Part shown: positions 32,878 through 44,183 of the stretch, piece after piece
Layout of the letters: each line of letters starts with the position of its first letter
How positions within the stretch are numbered: position 1 is the stretch's first letter
Source: Excoecaria cochinchinensis
Lineage: Eukaryota; Streptophyta; Magnoliopsida; Malpighiales; Euphorbiaceae
Length of the DNA: 64,000 bases
Assembly: GCA_947683425.1 (NCBI GenBank)
Contig: CANTUQ010000076.1
Coordinates: forward strand, 4,154,001 to 4,218,000
Direction of reading: 5' to 3'
Notes under the pieces: model-generated
The model's input: the letters and a program-made list of their open reading frames with translations, nothing else
The model's database searches: none
Told to the model about the DNA's origin: nothing
Translations under genes and position numbers: made by a program

Positions 32878-33664
32878 ATCACTCCCCCTTAAGAAATTTC
32901 GTCCTCGAAATTTCCCCGCTAACCACTTACATAGGTAATTCCTTAAACAAATCTCCAAATCGCTATCACTCATACCATACGATTCTCAAAACAAATACAC
33001 TTCATACCAGAACCAAACTACACATAACATCTCAATTCTAATACCTCAAATCCCTTTGATACACACATCACTGTCCTCTTACATAGAACACTCAAGACAC
33101 AAATAAAATCTTAACTCTTTCACTAGCACACAATTCCCTAACACTCTTCTCTTCTTAACTCTAACCACTAGCACTCCACACTTCTTAACGCACTACACTC
33201 TTATCCAAACAATTGATCTTAACATCAATCACTCAAAGTATATCCTATCATCTTTTCTCAATGAAACGCATACAATGATGCTTTTCACATACAGATGAGG
33301 GATGCGGATGAGATGACTATGTAATGATTTATGTATGCAGGATGATGCGAAAATGCAACGTGAGTTGCAGTAATGCATTTTTTTCCCATCCCCATGCTTC
33401 ACTATGCTTATGTTCACTCGATTCAAAGGAAATAGCTGACAGGTATACAGAGCGACACCTCAAACTCACACTAGGCACATAATCTTATATCACTCACTAC
33501 ATCCGACATCTCACTAATCCTTCATCTATACACTACACAATCATACACTACACAACTACATCTGCATTAGGCCACAAAACTAGACAGACTCACATACAAA
33601 GACTCAATACTAAAACAATCACATAGACCAGAACCGACTAAACCTGTGCTTTGATACCACTAAA
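32878..33664 (-). mobile_element. Internal region of element H, no genes left
   Basis: 787 bases. Near 32880-32925 the minus strand reads a pol C-terminal remnant, FEDEIS then stop, followed by the purine-rich AAGGGGGAGTGAT tract that precedes the LTR. At 33648-33659 the minus strand reads TGGTATCAAAGC, the initiator-tRNA-Met primer-binding site. Everything between (gag, enzymes) is gone and the remainder shows no ORF beyond chance. H is a deleted, non-autonomous copy. Confidence 0.8.
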
Positions 33665-36227
33665 TGTAACACCTGATACCCCCGTAGGAAGGATACCGGA
33701 GCGCTACCCAACGCTCACTCAGAAACATTCATACATATCAGCGAAAGCAGCAATAAAAATAATAAAATAATAAATTACACATCACTTATAAAATTACATA
33801 TCGACCCTTGATTACATTTACTTAATACTTATACAAAATACAGAATGATATACAACCTTAAATCACAAACTACAGGAACTGAACAAAAATAAAACTCCAA
33901 CTCCCAGTGGCCGACCCTGCAGATGCGCGACGCGAACCGAACAAACCTGCCACCTATACGAGAAAACAGCCCGTGCTAAGCGATAACGCTTAGTGGGGAG
34001 GAACAAAGCAGACAGAAACCAGTACACTAAACAGGAATACAATAAGCCATGCATAAACAAATACGTACACATACCGAAATACATACCATGGCAACACGCG
34101 AGATATCACATGCACGACATACTAAAAATCATATCAAAATATAATCACTATCAAGTCACTCATTACTTAGAACACTGCACTGAACAATTATGACACTATA
34201 CAGAACACTATAAAATAATGTCTTGCATTAGTATATAAATGTAAACATGCATCACAATACAGAATTCCCTCAATATTAGAGGACAGAGATATAAGTCAAG
34301 AATCACTATATGAAATCGGAATTGATAATAGAAAACACTGAGCAATTATTATAACCAAAGCCACGCAACATACAAAACACTTCACGAAACCAATACTAAA
34401 CACTTGAAACAATAGCCTGAATTCCAATGGTGGAGGATACGGGAACACGGCACGGGAGACCGAAGCCTCAAAAACAGTTTTAATACCCGAAGGTAGCGCG
34501 GGAGACCGGAGTCTCAAAACATTTTATCACTACACGGAGGATGACCATCTCGGAGGTCGACCGCTTCACCCAAACGGGGCGGACATAGGCAGCTGCACTC
34601 ACTAACCCTTCTTAAGCATGCTTAATTATCCCCTACCTTGACACTTCAGGCTCAGAACACTTATTCTAGACACTTAACACTAGTCAATGTCATTAATTAT
34701 TAATACAAGTCAAAAACATTAATACACTAGCATATAAACACAAAACATAACTTACATAGTGTGAAATGCCATGAAAAAAAAAAGAAGAAGACTTCCAGGC
34801 AAAACAGGACAAAATAGACAGAAAAAGGGCTCACTGTCGCGCTCGTGACAATAACCGAGGGGAAAAAGAGCTATCGCGAGTCACACACGTAGTTGCAACT
34901 CGTGACGAAACTGCCACGCCCACCAGAAGAGAGGTCACGAGTCGTGATCCCTCATCACGACTCATGACGGAGCTCATTCCCAAGAGAGAGGGGGTCACAA
35001 GTCGTGATCCCCTCTCACGACTCATGACTCTCTCCTCACAACACAGAAGAAACACATCCCAGCTCGCTGCGTACGGAAGTGAATAACGCGATTCTGTCGC
35101 GATCGCGACGAGCGTCGCACTCACGACAGGATCGTGTTTTCCAATTCCTAAAGAAAACGCAGAACACACAGCTAAACCAACACAAAACCCATTTAACCCA
35201 AAATCATTTAACATGCAAACACATGTAAATTCTTACCTCCAGGGCGTCCGGATCATGCTCAAAACATAATTAACGCCATAATCATACCCTTGAACTTTGA
35301 AATCAAAACTACTAACAAACCTAGAATTCATTCACGTATCATGCTCATATACCTCATTAGCACATAAGGACATCCATCTAACACTAGCATTTGAACCAAT
35401 ATTCCTCACCCATACAACACACGCATTTACCAAAGCAAATCACTCATATTTTAGAATTAACAGACACAACAAACACATAATCCCAAAGAGAAACAGAGCA
35501 AAATCATCAAATTAACAGAATGACCAAATCAACTCCCAAATAACACAATAAAGACAGGGCTCCCAAACCTGGATTTGCAGCTCAAAACCTCAATCTTCAA
35601 GAACCCACTCAATCTAGCCTTAGCTCATCTTCAAATCATCCAAATCTCGCACAAATAAACCCAAGAATCACTAAACTAAAACCCTAACTTACTCAAATCG
35701 AAAGCAAACTAGAAGAAGAAGAAGATCAAAGCACAATAACCCAAACCTAACCATTTACCTCTTAAATCTTGCTTCCATACTCTTCCAAAACAGCTCCAAC
35801 TCACACACAACCAAGAGAGGAAGAACAAGCAACGAGAAAGAGGAAAAGAAAAGAAAGAACGGGAGGGAAAAGAGGGCCAAACGTGAATTTCTGCTCTTCT
35901 TCCCTTTCTTCTTTTCCTTTTCTTCTTTCTCATTAATTGCTCAGACCTACCAAGCCACTTGTCACCATCCCACAAACCCAAGTGTCATACCATTCACTTC
36001 TTAAGCACTTTATACCTACACACACTAGATAACTTCCATAATAACCATAAAATCCCTAGTACAATACACATGTTCCACTAGATAATTCCTCACTTAACAT
36101 CTTATTAATTAAATTTCTTCAATTAAATCCTTAATAAATCCAATTTCGCATACACTAATTACCAAAATGCCCTTAATTTTTTGACTTAGCATTTAAATTC
36201 CGACTAGGCCCTTTTTGGGTTGTTACA
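33665..36227 (-). repeat. 5' LTR of Tekay element H
   Basis: 2563 bases, read from 36227 (TGTAACAACCC) to 33665 (GGTGTTACA). It holds GAGGTAAG-like donors (35752, 35233), CGCG palindromes (34833-35130, with decayed TCACGAGTCGTGA-type dyads at 34920-35040), the conserved block near 34440-34600 and the hairpin near 33985. The right flank returns to Tat-C without a visible target-site duplication. Confidence 0.88.
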
Positions 36228-36808
36228 GATAGCCCCCAAGTAGTGAACATGATGAAGAAGATGCACTTCCTCCTAGGAGCTGGTTTTGGCAAGAAGTTAC
36301 AAGGGCTATAGTCGGTTGTAACTACAATGGGTTAGAAGGATTGGAAGGGTTTGGGCTATAAAGGTGAGAGTGGCAAGAATAAGAAGATGTCGGATAAGAT
36401 CCTTCACATTACAGAGAGTTTTGTACCCGCATCCTCAGTCCGTGCTTACACTGGAGAAGGCAACCCTTAGTGGGTAGGTGGAAAGAATATATCAGGTTTG
36501 AAATCTTCAATAACGTATTCAACTGGGACATTAAAGTTATCAAATCCGTAGAGGATTTCTGGGATAAAGAGATCGTGACCCAATGCAATATCTGGGATAG
36601 GGATGGGCTAGAAGAGATTGTTACTGACAAGCTACTAGCCACTAGGTTGAAGGGGAAAGAGAAAATAGGGGTTGAAGCACCAGAGCCAGATTTGAAGATC
36701 CAAGGCTTGAGGATTTCATCAGAGGCAGTTGAAAAACTTCCACAAAGCCAAGAAGCCAATGAACAGTCGGTTGCAGTATTTTTGTCTGCAGACAATGAAG
36801 ATAGTAGT
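36228..36808 (+). pseudogene. Tat-C pol piece 3 (G-patch linker)
   Basis: Resumes Tat-C at SPQVVNMMKKMHFLLGAGFGKKLQGL (G-patch-like, 36240-36385) and continues with RFEIFNNVFNWDIKVIKSVEDFWDKE and ATRLKGKEK to DNEDSS. It contains stops (for example after QGL, TMG and NP) and aligns with Tat-A 5955-6505. Ends at TSD GTAGT. Confidence 0.86.
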
Positions 36809-39349
36809 TGTAACACCCCCACCGTCACCCCCGTTGGAAGGGTGCCGACGGGCGCGCTACACGATGCTCACTCACGACGCGACAAAACATACAGCGGAAG
36901 CATACATGCGCTAAGCGGAAGCATTCGATAACCAATTATAAAAATATACTTCATCATATAATTAAAAAATATAAAGTTATATATACAATATCCCAAAAGA
37001 TTACAACTTAAAATCCTTTACAAAAAAAATACATATACAAAAAGAATTACAGGAGGAGACAAAATAAATAACTCGACTCCTATGTGGCCAGCCTGCAGAT
37101 GCACGACACGAGCAACTCCCAAAAATCCTTCACGCTACCTGCACGGGATAAAAGCCCGTGCTAAGCGATAACGCTTAGTGGGGAGAAACAACACAACAGA
37201 GCACTATACAAGAAAACATGCACTAACATACATAATTCATTATGAATCCGAGTACAGAGATATAAATATATATTCAGGATAAATAATGCAAAACACTAAT
37301 CCATTACACTATTTAGAATCACACAATAATTAGAACACTTCACTAAATCAATACCATACAGTTCACACAATAGCCTGAAATCAATGGTGGAGGATACGGG
37401 AACACGGCACGGGAGACCGAAGCCTCAAAAACACTTTAATACCCGAAGGTAGCGCGGGAGACCAGAGTCTCAAAACATTTTATCACTACACGGAAGATGA
37501 CCATCTCGGAGGTCGACCGCTTTGCCCAAACGAGGCGGACAGAACAGCTGTACACTAACCCTTCTTAAGCATGCTTAATTATCCTATACCTTGACACTTC
37601 AGGCTTGACAACACAGTGACTCACACAACATTACACAAAATCAACAACAAGGTTCAATTCAAGACTCTAATCAACAAATAAAAATCATAACTAAGACACT
37701 CTACATTTCTATCACAGGTCATAAACACAACACAAGTCATGCAATAGTGAGAAACCGTGCAAAGTGGAACAAAAGAAACACATTCAGAAAACAAGGCAAA
37801 CAGGAAGGGCCTCTGTCGCGATCGCGACAAGTGTTGCACTCGAGACAGAGCACGGGGCACTTCCTCGCGAGGTCGCGCCAGGGGGCCTACTCGCGACGAA
37901 GCACTCGCGGCAGAATTTCACGGAGCCGAGCTCTGTCGCGCTCGCGACAAGCGTCACGATCGCAACAATGACCAGTTCCTTCCTCCTCGCGCGCACGCTC
38001 GGCAGCACGCCCGCGCGGAGGTTTTCGCCACCGAGCTCTCTGTTGCGCTCGCGGTAATATCGCGATCGCGACAGAGGGCTCTTCAAGAACAAGGGGCCAA
38101 GTCCGCCTTCTATCGCGCTCGCGACAGAACCCAGATTCGCCCAATCTGCACTTTTCCCTTCACTTTTCACACACAATACTCCATACATGCAAACAAGAGA
38201 CACAAACACTTACCTCATGGCTCTTGCACAACACCGCATCATTCTCAAGGTCACATAAACACATTTTAAACAATAATCCATCATCAATTTATCAAAGATT
38301 CACTCACAACCCAATCATGTTCTCAAAAACACATAGTAATTTCACTATATCACTAACACTTCACTATAAATCACTACTTAAATTAAACATGCATTCGTAA
38401 AACACTCAAGATTACAAATGACATGCAATCACAACATAGAGTTGATCCAAGGAGGAAATTAGGGGAAAAACACAAAATCCACAACATAGCTCCCAATCAC
38501 TTGCATGCATTCAAAACCCATACCCAATAAACACTCAAGAACACAGCTCCCATACCTGGAAAACGAAGCTTCAAACCGAGCCCCTCATGAAACCACTTTA
38601 TCCTTGCCCTTGCTCTTCCTTCTCTCTTCCGAAGCTTGCACAAAACCCAGCCACAACACACTCAAATCAGACCCAAAACCACAACAAAACCAGAATCCAA
38701 AGAACACTAATCAAATAAAGGAACCCCAATCCGAACTCAAACACTCACCTCCAACACTTCCAGCTCAAACCTTCAAAGATCCCACTCAAAACTCAACAAA
38801 ACACAAGAGAAGAGAGATGAGAGAAGCAAAAATGGAAGCAAGAGAGAGGGGAGGACGGGAAATGAAAAAGAGAAGAGAGAAATTAAGATAGCTTCCATGG
38901 GAAGCTAGGCAATTTCTGCCCTTCCCTTCTCTCTCTTACTTTTCATTAATTGCTCACCAACCTCCAAGCCACATGTCACAATCCTAGAGAATCACTCAAT
39001 CCATCTTAACATAACCACTCTTGGCACCATACACTAAACACACACAAGCCTTTCTTACACAAATATCTTCAATGCACCAAACACTCACTCACACCATATT
39101 ATTTCTTGAAAACCCTACTCATCCTAGGCACCATGCACCACAAACCACACAATAAAAGCCCTAAGTCCATTTACACCCTACAACAATACACTATAAGCAC
39201 ACACTATTATTTCCTCTTCTCTTAAATAATTAATTCTTATAACACATAAATCCTTATTATCCAATTTCCTCTTACACAAATTACGAAAATACCCTCAATT
39301 AACCGACTTACCGCACAAATTCTGACTGGGCCCTATTTGGGTTGTTATA
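36809..39349 (-). repeat. Solo Tekay-type LTR L
   Basis: TGTAACACCCC...GGGTTGTTATA, 2541 bases, with perfect 5-bp duplication GTAGT (36804-36808 and 39350-39354). The minus strand carries donor-like GAGGTAAGTGTT (38206-38217), CGCG palindromes (37811-38130) and the conserved hairpin (37158-37177). The left part (36811-36900) also has gacgggcgcgc. The ORF-like frames in the palindrome zone are CG-rich noise. No gene. Confidence 0.92.
37811..38130 (-). repeat. CGCG palindrome cluster in LTR L
   Basis: Dyads TGTCGCGATCGCGACA (37813), TGTCGCGCTCGCGACA (37933) and partly decayed copies up to 38125, interspersed with CGCG boxes. Confidence 0.87.
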
Positions 39350-40374
39350 GTAGTTATTTAGATCTTCTTTTTATTCCAAAACTTTTTAATAATAACAATG
39401 GTTATGATTATAATTATATCAATAAGATTGTGTGATGTTTCTGATGATTTCATTCACATGATCATAAACATGATGCATTCATTTGTGACATTAATTCAAC
39501 TAGTACAACTGCATTTAATCTCGGAACTTTGAAGAACCCGAAGGAAATTTTGATAGCATCAAGCATAACTCCTGAGGAGAGGTTAAAATTTGAGATAATC
39601 TTAAAAAAATATGAGAAAGTCTTTGCTTGGACATACGAGGACATACCGGGAATTGACCGAGATATCGCTGAACATACCATTCCAACTTACCCTTGAGTGT
39701 AAACCAGTCAAGTAAAAGCTTAGAAGACATCGGCCTAAATGGGCGTAAAATATGAAAGAAGAGGTCTATAAGAAGATTGAGGCTAAATTCTTAATATAGG
39801 TTAGATACCCGAACTTGTTGGCTAATGTGGTTCCTATTGCTAAAAAGGACGGAAGAATTTGAGTATGTGTGGACTACCAGCATCTGAATAAAGCTTTCCC
39901 GAAATATGATTTCCCTCTGCCTTATATTGATGTGCTGGTAGATAGTGCGGCTGCTTGCATGATGTATAGTTTTGTGGACGGGCATGTAGGGTATAACCAA
40001 ATCCTCAATAAAATCATAGATCGAATTAAGACAGCTTTCATCACTGAGTGGGGTACATTTGCCTAAAGAGTCACGCCTTTTGGATTAAAGAATGCAGGAG
40101 TAACATATCAAAGAATGGCCACCAAGATTCTCAATGACTTTATCCACAAGGACGTGGAAGTGTATGTAGATAACATGATGATCAAGTCGACTACCAGAGA
40201 AGGTCACTTCGAGGCTTTGGAAAAGTTCTTTCAAAGGATCAATAAGTACAATCTGCACCTCAATCCCAAGAAATGCATTTTTGGAGTTACCTCGGGTAAG
40301 CTGTTAGGCCATGTGGTAAGTCAGAGAGGAATTGAAGTGGATCCTGATAAGGTTAGAGAGATGCTAGTGCCTCT
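39350..40374 (+). pseudogene. Tat-C pol piece 4 (linker and reverse transcriptase)
   Basis: Continues from DSS with LDLLFIPKLFNN and the RT N-terminus, then VDYQHLNKAFPKYDFPLPYIDVLVDSAAACMMYSF, EWGTFA, a stop, and VEVYVDNMMIKS, where the catalytic box reads YVDN instead of YVDD. Multiple stops and shifts between 39690 and 39870. Ends in the DPDKVREM block at the K insertion. Confidence 0.87.
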
Positions 40375-43300
40375 TGTAGACACCGGGTCCCGAGGCGGTC
40401 CAAGATCAGGATTACCCGATGATGAAATAGAAGACCGATTTTCGGCAAGAAATGTGAGAATCGATCGTTCCCTTGTCAAAGGTGTGTTTTTCGGAAAATA
40501 ATTAAAAAATATATATTTTTGGGGAAATTAAAATTAAGATGAAAAAAAAATATATATTAATTTTGTTTCAAAATTTGAAATTTAAAATAAAAAAATAAAA
40601 AAAAGGGGAGTCGCGAAGGCCGCCTGCGGCAGCGCGGGGCTACCTGTGCGGCAGGCTGCCCCAGCGCGCAGGGGCGCCTGCGCAGCAGGCCGCCCAGCGC
40701 GCAGGGGCGCCTGCGCGCAAGGCAGGCGCCTCGCACGCAGCCCCTGCGCGCGAGGCGGGGGGCGCCGCGCGCCACCCTGCGCGCGAGGCGGGGGGCGCCG
40801 CGTGCCCCCCTGCGCGCGAGGCAGAGGGCCTCGCGCGCAGCCCCCTGCGCGCGAGGCAGGGGGCGCCGCGCGCCCCCCCTGTGCGCGAGGCAGCTGCCTC
40901 GCGCGTACCCCCCTGCGCGCGAGGCAGCTGCCTCGCGCGTACCCCCCTGCGTGCGAGGCAGCTGCCTCGCGCGACCCTCCTGCGCGAGGCAGGCTGCCGC
41001 GCGCCCTTGGCTCCTCCGCGTGACCTGTTTTGCCTGTCCGTTTTTTTTCGCTATTTTCAGTCTGATTTTCTGATTTTTTCAGTTTTCATTGTTTCACCAT
41101 TTTATGTTATTTTAGATTAACTAAAAATGAAAGTTTTTTTGTCCCTTGCAATTTTTGGCCAAGACAGGTTTAAATGGGATTTTCCCCTCATTTTTGGGGA
41201 GGACGGCAGATTGAATTCAATTTTTTCTTAGCTTTTCCTCTCTACCTTTTTCCACTGTCCAGGAAGCTTTTCTTGCTTCCGAAAAACTCTTTAAAAATCT
41301 TCAAGTTTTCTTCTAAAATCTTAGTTTTGCCATTACAAAATATTTAATCTTGGGTTGATTTGAGCAAGAAAAATTAATTTTCTTTGTTCCTTCATCCCAC
41401 AAAAAATATCTCCCGCAAGATAATTTGTTTAGAACACAGATTTTATATTTATTTCAAATATTATTATCATCAAAAAATCCGACAAGGAAATCGATCGAGG
41501 CATCCTGTTTCCAATCTCAAAAATTCTGAGGGTAAACATTTTTGGACCCGTTCTCATTCATATTTTTTGTATATTATTTATTTTGTCAATATCATTTTTG
41601 CTATCATTATTCTTATTATTCGTTTCCAGCACTTTAATATGTTGATACCACCATTAATGCATTATTTAGTTGCTTTGATTTGATTTTTGTGCTCATTCCC
41701 ATTTTTATTATTATTGGTTGGTTAATGCGAATATTATTAGGTTGTGTCGTTTCCACTGTTGTGCATATTCTTTCATCATTCATTTTCCCTATTTTCATAT
41801 ATTGTTATCATCATGCTTTTATCTAACTTCCTGTTTTATTATTTTTATCATTTAGTATTTTGAATTACTATCCTATTATTAAACTTTGCATTATTATTAT
41901 TATTATTATTATCATTATATTGGTTGCCGTTAATATTCCATTATTATTATTATTTTTATTATTATTATTTAATTCTCTATTTTACTATTATTACTATGTA
42001 TTTATTTACTAGTATTATTCTGTTTTTAGTATTATTAATACTATTATTATTAACTAATTAATTAGTTAGCATTATTATCATTTAATATTCCGTATTATTT
42101 TATTATTATTGTTATCATATGGTTTTATTGTGACTATTATATTTATTAATCATCTTATTTATTGTTACATTGTTATTGTTATTATGATTATGATTATCAT
42201 TATATTTATTATTATCACTATCATATTTATTTATATTATATTCACTATTATTTATTATCATTGTCCATTACTACTATTATTATTATTATTATCTTTATCA
42301 TTATTAGTGTTATTTTATTGTTGCTACCCTCGCCATAATTTTATTATTGTTATTACCTCGCTTTTGTTTGATTAATCTTTAGAGTATTTACTAATATAAT
42401 TTTCGATATTATCTTTGTATGAGTATAATTTGGGTCGGGTAGTGTAAGCGTTCTCACGGCTCCCCGGATGGGTCGCGACGCGTGGACGGACACTCCATTT
42501 TGGTGAGATCTTTTCAATTCCCCTTTGACGTGTTATGTGTTTATTTGTAAATAACTATTTTATTTGTGTACGCGTGCGATAAAAAATCACAAAAATATTT
42601 TTACAGTTAAATTGGAACTTTTACTAATAAAATTGGGACCAATGTCCCTTGTCTTAGCCTAGCAATAAAAATATCACAATTAAAACGAAGAGTCAACTTT
42701 TCTACAAAAAATGGGATCACTCATCCCGGTTTTTCAATTCAAGCAATCAAAAATGACTCTTCGAACCCTCTTCAAATTAATACGAAGGAACCAATGTTCC
42801 TAAATTTCGAACAAGCGCGAAGGAACCAACATTCCTCAAATAATGTCCCGATTTATGTATGTTCTTTTATTTTGATCTTGCGTGAGTGTTTAAAGTTATG
42901 TACATTATTTTCCTTTGGGCCCTTGTAATTAATTTTTGGGGCAACTTTATTTATCTTTTGGGATTGTATTCCGTCCCACTTACATCTTTGATCTCCTTTT
43001 ATTGGGGTTGTATTCTGCCCCTATTTTTATTGTAATTGCGTGCTTGCGTGTTTACCGCTTTCATTTATTGCTTTCTTTATTTACTTATCGCTTTCGTTTA
43101 CTTCCTTTACGTGCTTGAAATGCGCTTTTATTTTAATGCATCGCTCGTATGAGATGAGAGATATAATTTTAATGAATTTTAAAACCCATTTATAATTAAC
43201 CAAAGCATAAATAAGAGGGAAGTTCCGGACACCATATCTCTGGTTTAGACCAATAGAGGTGAGAAACCTTTTCCCAAATTGGGTGGCGACTCCTAATACC

Positions 43301-43473
43301 TCAAAGGTGCCTTTAGGCGTCAATAGGCTAGGTTATTCTCCCCAATGTTCTATTGGGAGGGATACACCGATGATGTCTCATGGCGCCCATGATCAAAAGA
43401 CGCGAACCTTCATACCTCGAATCCTAAAGCGGATTCAAAGTGAGGGCCCTTGCTGGGTTCGGCACGCGTCACA
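40375..43473 (+). repeat. Solo Tat LTR K
   Basis: TGTAGACACCGGGTCCCGAGG...CACGCGTCACA, 3099 bases, flanked by perfect duplication CCTCT (40370-40374 and 43474-43478). After removal, Tat-C reads on from the RT into VRSFLGKL. It holds an AT-rich start, a CpG-rich palindromic block (40612-41020), a CT-rich leader, an interrupted ATT microsatellite (41880-42330) and the aatgttctattggg phrase near 43343. A solo LTR with no coding sequence. Confidence 0.93.
40612..41020 (+). repeat. CpG-rich palindromic tandem block in LTR K
   Basis: Tandem units of about 35-40 bases built around GCGCGAGGCAG...CTGCCTCGCGC. In 40880-40975 the unit is a perfect palindrome centred on CAGCTG. This is the most GC-rich stretch of the window. 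It gives long ORFs in several frames, which are artefacts of base composition. Confidence 0.88.
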
Positions 43474-43554
43474 CCTCTGTAAGAGAAGGAAGTTTGAAGT
43501 TTCCTAGGAAAGCTTCCATACATCAGCCAATTTATTGCCAAACTAGCTTCAGTA
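43474..43554 (+). pseudogene. Tat-C pol piece 5 (RT-RNase H joint)
   Basis: Eighty-one bases matching Tat-A 7556-7635 (gaagtttcctaggaaagctt, ttattgccaaactagcttcag). The rest of Tat-C should lie right of the window, beyond the nested insertions. Confidence 0.85.
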
Positions 43555-43978
43555 TGTCACATCCCAATACCCCTTAGGAGGATATTGGAGCGACAAGCAC
43601 AAGCAAAGACAAATACTGCCATAAATAGCGGAATTGAAATAACAAAAAAAAATGTAAATAAGAAAATTTAATTTTCATAAATCACATAATAATATAATTC
43701 ACATATTACAAGAGTATTCTTAAACAATTTACATTGTCTAAAACATATAATACACTATATACATATACACGTCATTGATATTAAAAAACTATACATAACC
43801 AAGACAAAAGAACTCTCAACAAGCTCCAGACTCCTAGTGGCCAAGACCTGCAGATGCACAACTCGAAATCGAACCTGCAACCTACACGGGAAAAAGCACC
43901 CGTGCTAAGCGATAACGCTTAGTGGGGAGAAACAAAAGCAAAAGACTTCTAACGAAGTCACAAATATCAGATAACAAA

Positions 43979-44021
<43 letters not shown>

Positions 44022-44183
44022 CAGCATGCTAATCACACGGTAACAATTAATCCCAAACATTATCATACAAACATGTTAATGACCTATGCATATTAATTCC
44101 ATTACATGCATAACTATAAAGCATGCTCACATGCAATAACCTTTATTCAATAACTATAATATACGTACAGGTGACAAACATAT
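43555..44183 (-). repeat. Tekay-type LTR N, fragment
   Basis: Starts TGTCACATCCCAATACCCC, the same type of end as LTR M. It contains ctgcagatgcacaactcgaa and the conserved hairpin near 43905-43922. A TA dinucleotide run lies at 43979-44019. It is interrupted at 44184 by LTR J, and its other part is not in the window. No gene. Confidence 0.8.

Noticed and set aside
40557..41120. Ala/Arg-rich ORFs in the GC-rich block of LTR K
   Set aside because: Tandem palindromic repeat, open in several frames at once.
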